Shown: one piece after another, positions 39,901 through 54,900 of the stretch
How the letters are laid out: each line of letters begins with the position of its first letter
Position numbering within the stretch: position 1 is the stretch's first letter
Assembly: GCA_026874595.1 (NCBI GenBank)
Contig: CM049310.1
Span: 77,989,056-78,053,055, forward strand
Length of the DNA stretch: 64,000 nt
Reading direction: 5' to 3'
Source: Sipunculus nudus
Lineage: Eukaryota > Annelida > Sipuncula > Golfingiida > Sipunculidae
Translations under genes and position numbers: made by a program
Notes under the pieces: generated by a model
The model's database searches: none
Seen by the model: only the letters and a program-made list of their open reading frames with translations
Told to the model about the DNA's origin: nothing

Positions 39901-42900
39901 TTGGATAAAGTTTAAACTTTTTCCATTTCAAACATTGTAAATACCTTAAATTTGAAAACTTGTCATTTAAAAATGTTTGTTTTCATAGAAACATTTTCTT
40001 ATTCAGTATTAATATAATGTAGTATACATGTATGTAAATAGAAAGTTCTGTGAATGGTAAACTGTATCAAGATGGTTTATATATCAGTGTATACATTTAT
40101 ACATGTCACCAAACTGTACAGAGAACTTCTTGCTGGCATTCAGACCAGCATTGCTGTATTTCCAATAGCACTTTGTCATAGGTTTTTTTCATGATCATGC
40201 AGATGTTTTAATCTTTAGGTCATATATAAATATTATCAGATTTTTTTTCAAAAGAGATGTAAAATTATAAGAAATCTGATAACACAGCCCAGGCACAGTT
40301 ATTCATAGTCTGTGGTGTTTTATCAGTTGGAAGTCATTTGATACAATTTATATTCAAAATTCACTGAATTTGAAGGTGTAATCAGTAAAGTTATGTTTCA
40401 AGAATAATCCATGATAAAAGATGCATCCAGATTTTAAGTACCTGGTTGCCAGGTACAGCTAAGTGACAACAGGACCCTTTCCAGTGCAAGACATCTACTT
40501 CTGTCCCCTTGAACTGATGTGTTACAGCCAAGTCAAATTTCTGAATAAGTATTTAACACAAATCACCTCTAGACATCTTTCAATTTTCTGTAACTGTTAA
40601 TATTCAGTGTCATAACTTATGTTACTTATGGAAGTAAGCCTCTTATACATTTCACAGTGTTCTGTAAAATATGATTAGAAGTGTAAAATTTTAATTTACT
40701 TATACTGAATATAATGGTAAATTTTGTGCATTTGTAATTCCCTTGTGGAATTTCAGGCAAACTGTATCAATCACAACAGCAAGTTTTATTTGAACTCCCA
40801 AGGTTTCATTAATACAGTGAATTTAAACTGCCATGAATCAGGTTTTGTTTAATTGTCATGGTCAAACTACAGGCGTTACTGGAAGACAGTCAGCGACGCT
40901 TACAGAGCCAGGAGAAGATGCTCCAGAGACAAACAGCCAGCCTTCAGGACAAAGATAAGCAGCTGGCCGAGTACATGGAACTCCTTAAAGAACAACAGGT
41001 ACCACAGATTATGTTTAATTTGTAATAATTTTATTAGTAAGTGCAAAAGCTGTGCCTTTATTGCTCTAAAAGGTGATACGTACTTGCCACAAGGATACAA
41101 TAAAAAATTAAGCATGTACATTAAAACTTTAAATTAAATTTGAAAAGATGTCCTACAAGATGAATCTGTTTGAATAATATGAAAACTATGATAAAATGGC
41201 ACACTAGGTTTAAAAAGTTATTAATAGCGCTTTGGAAAACAGTTATAATGCAACTGGTGTGTAGATATAACTGTTGGATACATTTTATATTTGGGATCTA
41301 GATTCCTGTCGTAGATGATATAAAAGTAATAGAATCAAATATATGAACTTTAATAAAACCAATGTGCTTTCCTTTACGTGCAGCCTGGCACTGAAGAGAA
41401 GGAGAGTTTAATTTCAAGTCTGCGAGATCGTGTAAAAGACCGAGAGAAAGCTGTGGAGGTATGTGCTGGGCCAGCAATTGGTTCCACTTATTTTTACTCA
41501 AACAAGGTTCATACTCACTCAATTTCAATCTTTACAGCATCTTGAAATGTAAACTTAAGATACTTTAAAAATCAAAATTTCACAGTATTAAAAAATATTA
41601 TCTCAGTCATAGAGTCATTTATTGCATTTTTAAATTCGTCAATTTTCTAATATCATTTATAAGTCAGAAGTATGCTTATGGTGGAAGACTTTATAATGAA
41701 TTTTATAACTCATAGAAAAATATCAACATTACTGGAAGGGCAGTTTTTAATTTCATTATTTGCCTTGAATCTCTTTTATCAAGTGATCAATATACATAAA
41801 CATTTGTCAGTGTTCATGACCTGCCTTCTTGAAGAGTCCTAACACTTTAATCTTTAAGAAATGTTTAAGCTTGTCTAATGAACATACTTGGCTCTAATGA
41901 CCACTGTGCTTGAGCTTAAACTGATATTTAGGTGGCATTGAACATGCCAGTCACATCATATAGGTCTGCTCTTTCACCAGTTACATATGGGTAAAGGTAC
42001 CCTTTGTTTTAGTGGTTAAAGTGTGTCCAGTCAGACATGCCTAGTCCAGATATAAGTGGTACAATCATAACAGGTCAGGCACACACAGGACATGTGGCTA
42101 ATTAGCATCATTAACCACCAATCAGAAGGTGTGATCACTGGGGTATATAAATAAAAAGAGCTACCCTACCTCTAGTACAGTGAACCAGTGACCTCTGACC
42201 TATATTTATTGTCAGAGAGAGAGGCTGAGCTTGATACAGATACACACAACATTGAGAGATTTGCTAAACAGTAATACAAATCTTAATGTTTTAATCTGAG
42301 TCTAGCATCATATAAAAGACGACCAAAACATGGGTATCTCCTAGTTTGATGATCATTCACTTTATCAAAGCCTGGAATACCCAGCACCAAGAGAAGTTTG
42401 AACTTTAATCTCAGTTTTGCAGTTTGCAGCATGTATTACCCTAATTTTATAATGCTGGATTTGCAGGTAATGTGCAGATTGTCAGATTTATTAACACATA
42501 TACTTGACTGCCATTTAAGATCCTATCTGCAAGATTTTAGACTATTAGTTCAGTTTATGTGGATGGAGTTGCACTGACGTTCAAGGAAGGCGGATATTTC
42601 AAAAGAAAACGGCTCACTAAGTCTCAACTCCAGGTCAATGAATTGATGCTTACCCTTCAGTTGATGTTCATATCTTTTGGCAGTTTAGTAGATATCAAGT
42701 CAAAACCTGAAATTTATTGTTATTGAAATCCTAGAAATAAGCTCAGCTGAGTACCATACCAATCATAGATTACTAATTTAAAGCACCTATACTTTATTTT
42801 ATTGTTTGTACTAGTATTACAATACCCTTATTTCTAACATACATCTGGCTATGTCCATGTTTTTGTCTGGACATAGCCAGATACAGCAGCTTAAGATGCT

Positions 42901-45900
42901 TTTCTTGTAACCGCTGCTTTGTATAGCAATATTTTCTGGGCTCAAACACCAGGATGCACACAGAGCAAAGAATTATAATGGAAGTGTAGCATTGCATTAT
43001 GCATCCAGCCCAAATTTTAATCATGCGACTCCCACTCTCATTGGTTGTTCAGGCATATGGCCAAGAATCAGACCAAGGAGAGCTTGTGTCCCTGTGTAAT
43101 CAAACCAGTGAAAGCGGGTGTTGCTGGTTTGCTCTTTGCACACCCTGGTGTTCAAACCCAGAGAACCTTGCTATACAAGCAGCTGTTACACAAACAGATC
43201 TCTAGGACTACTGCAGTGTATAACCACTGTGTGTCGAGCGTATGAAGAAGTCAAATTTTACACTCTGCAGTGACCACTCCCATGTAGGTGAATTCTAGTA
43301 GGATTTCCTGGTTATACCATACTTAATTTTATTTACAGACAGCAGCAGAAGAGAAATACAAGGCATTGGAAGAGAAAGACAATGAGATTAGACAGCTCAA
43401 GACTGCACTCAGGGAAAGAGACCGGGACATAGAGAAAGCCAACCAGATGTTGCTGTCTACTGAAGAGAGCATGGATGTAAGTGATTGTAGTTTGATATTT
43501 CAGGGTAACATATATATAGCTGTTATGGATGTTATGCTATGACCAGAGTTTAGATTGGCCAAACAGACATTCCTTGTTCATTGACCAACCAGGCATTCCT
43601 TTTACATTGACCAACCAGGCATTCCTTGTTGATTGGCCAACCGGGCATTCCGTTCATAAAAGTGAGTATTAATATAATACCAGCAGTGACAGTGAGTATC
43701 ATTGAAGTTTTGAGTTAGGATGTACTAGAAGATATAGTTTTTTTTCAGGATTTATCCCTATAAGTATACGCCCATAGTATTCAACATGACTTGTCACCAC
43801 AAAGTCAGTCTAAAATGATGTTGTTAAAGAATTAATTGTTTAGCAAGAAAATAGTTATTATTAGGTAATATAATTAACATTTGATCAAATCAATTTGACA
43901 GAATTAATATGGGTTATTCTTGTAATCCTAGATCTCCCGTTTATAGTTCAGTTCTTTGGGAAAGCAACAGCATACATAAAACAGGCTGCTTTAGGGAAAC
44001 AAGGATTACGTTTGCATTCTGGAGTAGAATAAAAAAGTATGAGATCTAGATATATCTATAGAAGCAAGATATGAGTCATATGTTAGTATTTAGATGACAC
44101 TGTACTTTTTACTCGTGATTTTCTTTCAGACTTTAGAAATTGAACTCAAAGAAAAAGAACAGGCCCTGCAGCAGACATCAGTAACCATCAAGACTCAACA
44201 GCAAGCTTTACAGGTAAGCAAACAAATTTGAATTTAAAAAGTGCTTAATGCGCTTATTTAATTCTTGCAGTCATCTGTTTAAACTGTGGTAAATGATTGC
44301 ATGACAGTTTGATGTTTGTTTTGCTTTATTTTGTTTTTGTTTGTAGATGTTTTGTTTTTGTAATTTTTGCAAAGTTAATTTTGCATTTGCTTACATTGAG
44401 TATTGTTTCTTCCAGGAAGCTGCAAACAGCCATGCCAGGGCACTGGAGGAGAAAGAGAGTGTGATTTCAACCCTGCAGCAGTCCTTAGCTATCAAGGATA
44501 AGAATCTCAAGGTAGAAACAGTTTATTTTTCACTCATTAGAACATCAGAGAACACATGTTGACAAAGGTGGCATCTAAATTTGAAACAGGGTTATTATTA
44601 ATGCTAAATCTACATAGTTATCAGCATAAGAAGTAAATGTTATAACAAGCTTATGGAATGGATGGGAGATAGCCTAGTGGGTAAGGTGTTATTATGGAAT
44701 GGGTGGAACATAGTATAGTGGGTAAGGTGTTATATTACAGAGCAGGTCACTGGTTTGAATGCTTGGAAAATGGTGACATTTTGATAGAAACTCATTCATT
44801 CTGGTGTTTTTACAACAGGCAACTAACTAATTAATCCTAGCCCCATGCATGTTAAACCCTTAATGCAGATGGCTAAATAATAACATATTCTAATCACATA
44901 GTGTCCATCATCCATATTCCACAGACCATGTCACCAATGGGCCATGAACCTATCCTAAAAATGATACTGCTATCACATCACTGATTGTCAGAGAACATAT
45001 ATGTACAGCTTGGGTAAGAGTGATAAAGTGTCTCAACAAGTTGAGTTCCTCATTTGAAAAATGGATTTGCTTAATGAAAAAAGGACACCTGTTATTAAAA
45101 ATATCATCTGCCACATGATCATTAGAAACCAATATCATAATCTTGTGCTTCAGAATTGGGTTGTCAGCAAAAGCGGCTATAGGAGTGTCTCAAAGTTTGT
45201 CATAAATATTTACATAATAAATACATGTGGTTTCATACACATTCTTGATTCCTGGAGACCAAAACCTGTAAACTATACATATAGGTTAATGACATGTACT
45301 TCAGCCCCTTTGCAGGTGTCTAAGGTGTATCCTTGTCATCTGTAGTAACCACAGCTTTCATTTTACCACCATCAAGCTCAGGGTGGGGTATGTTTTACTG
45401 GGCCAGATCAGACTTGTGTCTGTCAGGAGCGTCTTACATGGCAACCACTGTGAATGGTGTAACTTACCATAATAGCACAGCAGCTTTTGGGTCAATGCTT
45501 TATACACAGCCACGCTGCAGTTAATTAGTTCATAATAAAGACAACCTGTTCACTCTCCTCTTTCGTGCATTTCGGAAATTGGTGGTTTCTGTTCTTGCTT
45601 CATGACCTGCTGTGTCCACATTTCTTTTGTTGCTATACTGTCATGTTCAGATTCAGTTAGAACTAGTAATGGTAGACCAAATTTCCTTTTGTAAATTGAA
45701 AATACTTGGTATATACAAGCATGTGAATCTCTGCTATGTCCTTGAAAGTATAAAGAAAAGTTCTTCTTTTTTGCTAGAAAATGCCATTTTAGGTGGGTTT
45801 CCAGGCTACAAACATGCACGAAATATTTCACATGAAGTATTGCTGGCTAACCACTCTTAAACTACTGAGTGACCACAGTGATCATCTTGGACAACTGAAA

Positions 45901-48900
45901 TTCCTTTGTCAGTTGAGCCTCAGATTCAGTATTGATGCCTACAGGTCAACTCTTTTTAATACAATACAAACTGACACCTGTGACTGCATTTGCCTGTTTA
46001 CTACTTGTTGCCAGCTTTTACTTTCAGGCTGCCCAGATGTTACTTGTGACTCCTTAGTATAGTTTAGCCCTTTCATACATTTGCAGTTTGTGATTCATCA
46101 GTCTTAGTTTTACCTTCTGGTACTTTTGCAGGATGTGATCCGTCAGAGCCCTAACACATCAGATGTGCTGGTCAAGCAGCTGCAGCAGAGACTGCAGGAG
46201 AAAGAGCAGCTTCTGCAGGTAGGCACCTCAAATATTGTCAGATAAAGAATTCTGAAATTGGAGATTGTATCAGTTATCAGTGCATCAGCCCAATCTTTGA
46301 TATAATTAAATTATTCATATTCTGTTTCCAGAGAACTTTAAAAGATCTGAATGCTGATTACTCCATCTGTCATCAAAGATATTGACAAAATTAATTTCTT
46401 ATTGAGTTTACTTATTTCTTAGTTTTACCAGTAGATGTGCAGGTTACATCTCAGTCTCTTGATTGATGACGAAACCCTTGGAAATGGTAATTGTTTCCAT
46501 GTATAATATGCTATCTGTCCCTGTCAGTGCCATTAATAATATTTGTAAAGATATCTAACTTTCACTCTTATTTGATAGCTATCTTTTTCAAACTATCTAT
46601 GGAAAAAAAATTTCCGCAATGCAAAACAAGAAAGTGAGCTTTAATGATTTCTCCTCAGTTGTTGTGATATTGTTGATAAGTTTTGGTGTGGGTCTTAAGT
46701 AAACATGCAGCAGTTCACCATGACAAAGTACAAGTAATCCAACACAGCCTGGTAAAGTGGCTGCTTGTTAATGACCCACCTGACCTAGGGACTGGTATGT
46801 GACAGGATATGCTGGTGGACAGGGGCAGGGCAGCAGAAGCCAGCAGTGTAGCTCTGAAGGAGCTGAGAGACAAGCTGGATGCACTGGAGCAGGAGCGCCA
46901 GGAGGAATGTGCACAAAAACGCCAGCAGGTGGCAGCACTGAACCAAGAACTGCAGGGACTGAGAGCAGAGCTCAACCAAAAAGATTATCAACTGCAGGTA
47001 GGATAAATTCATTTAGAAAAAAGCAATCAGAAGAACAGACAAACAATAGGAAGGATTAACATTGGTGAAAACACAACCTCCTGTCTTCATGTGCTGGGGT
47101 TAGTTACATAAGTAATATAATTTGGGAGCATTCTAGTCTGATGAAATGAATATGGGGACTTAAATTTATAAGGAAAATAACCCATACATTTTCAGCAGAC
47201 AGCTGTAAATAAGTGTATATTCAGTGGAAAACAAATTATATTTCAGTGCAAAAAAAATCGGTCAGTTTAGTGTTTTGTCAAACCTGCAGGTTCTAATAGG
47301 AACAAGTCCTTAATCCATAAAATTCAAATGTTTGTAAATTATTACACCACACAAAATTAAAGTTGATTTTGGTGATTTATATGAAGATTGCCTTTACAAG
47401 AAGTAAAGCTATAAATAAATACACATATTGCTGATAAAACTGTCATATGAATTGAAAAGATTTTTCAACTTGGAGGTTTGCTAATACAGTAAACAGCTGT
47501 CAGTATTCACAACTGATTGACAGTTAGAATCATTATTGAGTTCATCTCTACAGTTGGTGAAAAGTAACTGGTCGCCATTTCAAGAGTATGTCCATATCTG
47601 AAAGCGCCTTGTGAGATGTAGTTTATAATTGTGACCTCTTTAATATTAGCATGTAGTATTTGTTGACAGATGGTAGAGAACCGAGCCACGTGGACAGAGG
47701 ACCAACAACAGGAGCTGCTGGATCGGTTACGTACAGGGCTTAACGAGAAGGAGAAGACAATACAGGTAACAACAGCACCTACCAGCCACTCCCTCTAGAG
47801 TGGATAGGGGGTAATGTTGAATTTCTGAACATCCTACTTTAATTTGAGGATTTGGGCATGGTCAGCAAAAGCTTTATTCCACTCTAAACTTGCTGATACA
47901 CATCCTGCCTTGCCACCAAACTCTCTCCATAGATAGATTCTCACCTGGACACTGTCTTTAGGAGTACCTTTGCCTCACATCCCTATGACCTTGAAGAATC
48001 CTAACAGGTTTATTTTTCCTCATTTACTCAAAATCGCTCATAGGGGCTGCCATTTTGCATACACACTAAAACCTAGATGCCACAGTTGGCATTTTGAAAT
48101 TATGGAAATTTCACTAGTTCATATACCATAAGATCATTTAATTAAGCCTACCTACCTGAAATGCCATGTACTCCTTGATAGCGCTTAGTTAAATCTTCCA
48201 AAATTTGAAATGATTACTCTATATATGTGATGAAGTAGGTGCTTAAAAGTGACTTTGATATTACTGATCAGTCGAAACATAAGGAAGATACATGTGACAA
48301 AATGCAAAATGAAAGGTTGTATCTATCTTCACACAGGCTTTACTGGAGTCTGCAGCTGAGAAGGACAGGCTGCTGAGGCAGATGAAGGATGCTACTCCCG
48401 AGAGTCAGCAGAATGAAGCAGCAAATTTAGCTGACTTACATAGACTTAAGGAGCAGGTAGCCAGGCTACAGAATGAACTACAGAAAAAAGATGGTAAGTT
48501 GCTGATTTTGAGATAATCTGTTTTACATGTAGATTATCAGTAGCCAAGTCAGATGAATGGCTATGTCTATGTTTGCTCACCTATGAGCATTTTTAGTTAC
48601 TCGGGGTCTGTCTTTCATCCTCCAACTCACATCTATTAGTAGATTTTCTCTGCAGTAGCTAATTGGATTACCATGAAACTTCTCAAACATGTTGACCTTG
48701 GTAAATGCCCACCTTACTTGTGCACTGGTCGTGCCACCTACAGTTTTATCATTGGCTACACCTTTGTGTAAATTACATGAAATCTGGTAAAAATTTGATT
48801 CTTATTAATTGCATTGGATGTGACATTTTATACAACTTTTCTGAAGAGGTAAAATATAGATGTCACCAATTAATACTACATTAATTGGTCAGAATGCAGA

Positions 48901-51900
48901 TAAGTACTTTGGTGTTGTTCCAGGTTTGATAGAACAGTTAAGGGATGCAGTCGGGAGGAGAAGTCCCAAAGGAGATCAGCAACCCCAGAGACAGCTTGAA
49001 GACGCTAAGGCAGAGCTGGCCAAGAAGACGGATGTAAGTACATCCATGTTACACTGTATATCTTGATAAGCCTGGCTAGTTTGAGTTCATGTATCTTATA
49101 AAATGCATGTCAACTTAATGTGCCTTGACTTGAAAAGCTTGGTTATATGTAGTTAACGAACAGACCTGGACAAATATGAAAGATTGGTTTGCCCAGGATT
49201 TATACAAAAACTTGATTCGCATGAACAGACTTTGGTTGCACAACCTGAATGACAAAAGGCTAAAAATCTGCAAGTTATAAACCATCAGGCAAAGTCCTCT
49301 GTCAACAGAGAATACTGTTAAAAAATATCTGCAGTCACCCCAATAATCAGAAACAAAGTCCGTTATCTGGAATCTGGTCTTCCGTTTGATATACTCAACC
49401 CCAGAAGGCTCATCCCAGTAGGCCTGTAAGATTGAAGTTAAGTTGTACTCTTTGTTAAAAAATGATATCCTGCTTGGCAAAATATGTTTGAAATTTTAAA
49501 CAAATTAAATTAGTTATGTAATATAAAAAAAAATTATGCAACATGGATTTTACACAACCTTCAAATGTACAAGTGGTATATGAAGTTTTCTGATTTGTCC
49601 AGGCCAGTATCCCCTCCCTCTGTGTAAGCATGTTTGTCAGCTCTGACTTGTAATCTCTTCTTCAACCTGGTCTAATTAAGTTTTATTTCATTTTAATTAT
49701 GTCATTTTTTTAGGTGATGCCATTTTTCCTTATTACTGTTTCAGTTGTTGGTTGTGGAAAACTTAACCTGTTGCTGTGATGCATGCAATCATTATTACGG
49801 TTAAATTCCTCATGCTATCAAGTTTATTCTCTTTTGTTGGTAATAACAGAAGGCGAGTTGCTCAACAATTGAGTGTGAATAAATCAACTATTAATAGGAT
49901 GTGTCAAAACCAACTATAAATTTATAGCAGTACCTCAGATGCACATAAGTGCCATCTTTTGCTGATTTTATTGACCGTACGTTTTTGTTTTAGTCTTTTC
50001 TTGATAGATTTTAACTGGTGCTTAAATCATGATGAGTTTCTTACTCTCTTTGACTTTATGTACAGATATACAAAGGCATCGTATAGTATCAAGAATTCCC
50101 TTGAAGTAACTTACAGTGCATGAACATCATTAAAATAAACAGCAATGGCAGGGCTGACAGTATCAATTATCAACTAGGGTTTAATAATATTTTTTTTGTT
50201 ATAAAATTTACTTATTTCATTATTTATAAGGACAAAAAAGTCAGTAAATATTTTGAATAAAGAATTACAATACTTGACAGAAATCTCCCAATGCACTTTA
50301 TATCAGTATAAAGCAAACGTTAGATTTGTATGGCCCTTTAATTGACTGGTGTGGTTCAGATAAAGTTTTAATCTAGAAACATGTTCTGTCTCATGTGCTG
50401 TTTAATTCAGGTTTTATATATTTTTTAAAATGCATGCTTGTCACAGCGTTTGATAATCACATCAATTCTTTATGAACTATCAGTGATTGTATTTATTCTT
50501 TTGCATGTGTGCCCTGTCTGTGTCTGTAATCTCCTGATGCACACATAAAAATGACACTTGAGTTTATGAGGTGCTTTCTTGCAAGCACCTGCTGGTTTGG
50601 GTGATTTAAGTAATTATTTTAGTGTCTGAGTGGTCAGTTTAACTTGTCTCAAACTGCCAGGTCATAACAAATTTCAAACCCAGGATCTTTTATTTTATAC
50701 TAGTGATGAAAGTGATTGGTAAGATAACTATGTATTTGAATTCAATGCTTGGATGTACTGTAATGTGCTCCAAGTTTCAGAGAATCTGTTTTACAAAATG
50801 AATATTAGCAAAACAAAAATCTTAATCTTTTTAAATGAAATTAAATCTATAGACAAGCTTTGGTTCAAAATTGGTTCTTGGGTTAACCAGTGATTTGTGA
50901 TTTGTCATTTCAGGTTAATCATTTGTGATGGGGTTTATTCCTTGCTTTTCCAGATTCCATACTTACATATAAGATCATGTATAAAATTCTACTTTTTTCC
51001 TGCAATAAAAAGCCATCATTGTATAACATATTTATTTTTATTTTAATAAATCAAAGAACTTTCAGTGGTATTGAGTTTGCATGAGATATGATCTATTGGT
51101 GTTATGACAAAATCAAATCTTCAGCTGACAGCAATCCAGACATTCATGCTTACACATGTAAAACAAAATATGATAGATGGGGTTAACCTGTGTAAAATGT
51201 GCAATTGACTTACCAGAAATCTGTGATTCCCTAAAATTTGGATGCTGCATTTAGTCTCAGAAAAAAAATTATGGTGATAAAAGTATGCTTGAAGATATAA
51301 GATTACCACCAAAAGAATAGTGTGCTTACATCATTATTCAACCATAATAATATGAGTATCGAGTGAATTTTATTAAACTGTTAAACCTGTGTTCCATGCC
51401 ATTTCAAACTCCAAGTTCTGTATCATCTTAACTCAAAACAAAGTTGATTGTTAAAGGCCTGCTCAGCTTAGCCACACACCTGTGGGCACTGTGTGAGTAG
51501 GTGAGGTCACTGGCCTGTTCTATTGAGAGATTCCAAAGCATACAAAACATCAAAGTAAACAACTGAAGGATTAAAAACACCCACCCATGTCAGTCAGACA
51601 ATTACCTGGTTTTCTCATGCAGATCTCTTGCTAGGTATTGTTACATGAATGTGAAGGGTGCTGGAGCACTGATTCAGTGGGACCACATGGATTCACTAAA
51701 TAAAGCTTGGTGTGGTGATTGAACCACTAGGAATGGTGTTAACTGCCCATGTACATAATTAGACACTGCGGTAGGTTGCTGCCACATGCCTGTATGTATT
51801 AATATAGCCCTTAGCATGCTGTCTGTTAACAAAGCTGACCTGGTCTTTGCAAGGACCTAGTTATAGGGCTGTAAATGATCTAATGGGAGGGGGTCAGATC

Positions 51901-54900
51901 TGCATGTTAAATTGTATTAAACCGTGCAGTGTGGAGTCTCTCAGAGTTGGAATATTTATGGAACAGTATGGCAAGTGTGAAGGATACAAGGGCAGGGTGA
52001 TGAATCAAAGAGGCGGGTATTTATAAGTTTTGAATCTTACCATTTATGAATAATTCACAAAGTGACCAATCATTGATTTTTTTTTGTAATTTTTAAGTAA
52101 AAAGTTTTTTTTACTGACTTTAATATAAATTGATATATAGGAATATTTTATATAAACCTGTTACCTGTGAGAGCAAAAAAAAAAAATTTGATACTTAGGG
52201 TATTTTACATGTGATTTCATGGCATGTAAACATCCACTTGTTGCAAATAGAAATTTTGCTTGTTTTCTTTAAGTTTACTTTTGGAGTTTGTTAACAAATT
52301 TTTTTTCATTGTTTTTTCATGTTATTAATATAGTAGCAACTTATTTCTTATAGGTTAAGTTGTTCCTCCCTGATGCATATGATGTAACATGTATACCTGA
52401 ACAGAACAGTTAACAGATGTTTAGGATTCTTCTGTGTCTCAGTGCTGTGCATCCATCTTTAATCATGTAACTCCAACTTGTGTCAGGGTGGTTCAACATT
52501 TGATGAATGTGGAACAGTGATTCACGTACCCTATCCCAAATGTTTTGATTTTAGGGGTAACAGGTTGTCAACAGTAATTTTCAGATCAAATAGATAAAAA
52601 CTGATGGCATAATGGTTTTACTATTTTTAAACAAAGTAGTTTTAAGTTAAATTCTGTTAAATGTATTATAATGCCTAAGTGAACTAAAGGGCGGGGTTCT
52701 TTTACTGAATATAATAAATGAAATGACAGGTTGATGCATGAGAAAGAAAGAACAACCATGCAGTGCATTAGCTGTAATTATTTCCCAGGTGGATATGATT
52801 ACAAGACCATTACAGTATCCTGTTCCAATCTGATTTGTATTACATTAAGACCATGTGATGTAATCACATGTTTCTGTCATTCAGTACTTCTGTATTTCGT
52901 ACTAATGAGTAGATGGATCTGTATTATTAGTTAATTATGTTAATTAGATGTAAAAATTGGATGACAGGATTAGCCAAAACCTTCAGAGATATATATGTGC
53001 AAAAGAACTTCATTTGTCATACTAATGAAAGATCTGTGGAATCGTTTCTTACAAATTTAGTTAGAGCCCCAATATTTACAGTTGCCCTTTAGATGGAACA
53101 AGTAATCTGATATTTATTGTGTACCACTTTCTGTCAACAGACTCTACTCTGCATGAATTTCTGAATTTGTGATTCTTAATATATTGAACATGTAATCTCC
53201 TTATAAGCATTCAAGTGAGGAAATTTAGTAGAAGTTAGCTCAAGCTAGATAGCAAAGAACACCCAGCAATATTTAACCAGCTTTTAGAAATAACAAATAC
53301 CTAGTTAACCAATATAATATTGCAACAGTGTATTGAATTTACTCAAAACAAATATTTACCATGGCCTGATATTAACACAAGCCCACAAAACTATAATCTA
53401 TCATGTATTATATATCCCAAACATGGTCCTCATTCTTAGCTACACAGTTTTCACTTTCAGATTATATATTTAGAAAAGCCAAGAGTGAACAGACCATATG
53501 GCTTGTATTTTAAGATAAGTAATAGAACATGCGGGGTTAAAGGCCTCCTGCAGAGGCACTGCATGCAGGCAGATTTCAAAATATGTGAAAAAGGAACTTG
53601 TAAATACACAAGGGTTGACACAGCTGGTATTACAGTAACTGATTTTGTGTTTGGTACTGGTGCTGGCACAGGTTATTGGTAATCTTTATTTGTTTTCTAC
53701 TGACATGCATGCTTGCTTTACTTTAACCCCAGGCCTTGACCAGAGCACTCCGGGCAGAGCAGATTGCTAAAAAGGAACTGGTAAGATTTGGTTTTGTGAT
53801 ACACTGTTATGGAAAGCTAAAATATGTACTGCATGGAGAGTTTGCTTTGTCGTATATGACTGCTTGCTTCTTAGCATTTATTAGTCCCCTGCCATAAGGA
53901 GGGAGGACTACCAAAATGGTCTGCGTCTGTCCATCTGTCCACCCCTACCAATCACTGATGCCGCATTTTCCTAGTTAAACATATGGCGTGGGAATATTTG
54001 TGCCTAAAGACCCTTTTGTTGAAGTTTATTAGAAAGAATTTTTGCTTGATACATGGATAAGCATTATCCATTTCAAATAGTGATTCCAGGAAAAATTTAA
54101 GCTTTATTTGAACTTTGCTTATTATTTATTGTGTAAAAACGTGTGGTCGATACACATCTCTGGCCCTTATCCTTTTGATATAGTGCTTTGATATTTCAGC
54201 TTTATTTGAATTCAAGTCATGAAAAGGTTTATGAAAATAAGTGTCACTGGTTGCTAAGTTTATTCCAGCTCATGCTAGTAACTGTGAAACATTCCATTTT
54301 CCCTGTTTCAGATGTTAAGTTGTGTTTTATAGAACATACCCATGTTGAATCTGAAGTTTATGATATTTTGCCTCTTCTGTTGAAACCTTGTAATGTTAAC
54401 CCAAAGGGATTTAAGAACTTGCTTTGAGAAGTGTGCATGGTATTTTCCAAATAGTTTTGTGTTGTTTTTTAAGCATACAAGAAAATATGGTCATAGTTTG
54501 ACTCTTTGGTGGTAATATATGATAGAAGAGCCATTACTGTCTTCACAGCTTCACAAGACAGATTTTCCTACAAAAAAAGCCATTGCAAGCCAGTACATTT
54601 TCAATTATTTAGTATTATTGGTTGGCCCACAATAATATCTCCAACTCTTGCTTCTTCCTACAGCAAGCTTAGGCATTTGGTGGTTTTGGGGGATCCACAA
54701 TACATAGATAAATTAGTGATAGGTCTTTAGCTGTCATCCTACTATCCAGACTTGGTGTAATTCAAAATCATGTGGTTGGTTATTTATTGTATTACCTCAA
54801 TTGCTTAACAATGCCACCTAGTGTCTATTTTTTTAAATAAAAACTGAGGATGAATTTCCTTTGCATGGTCTTACAAAGAAGTTGGTTACTTCTTTGATGG

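Noticed and set aside
42844-42881. Intronic microRNA
   Set aside because: The stem is 15 bp with a 10-nt loop, shorter than animal pre-miRNA hairpins. Kept only as a hairpin.
45061-46062. Cluster of overlapping open frames in intron 20
   Set aside because: Different frames, low-complexity composition, no domain and no exon-like borders.
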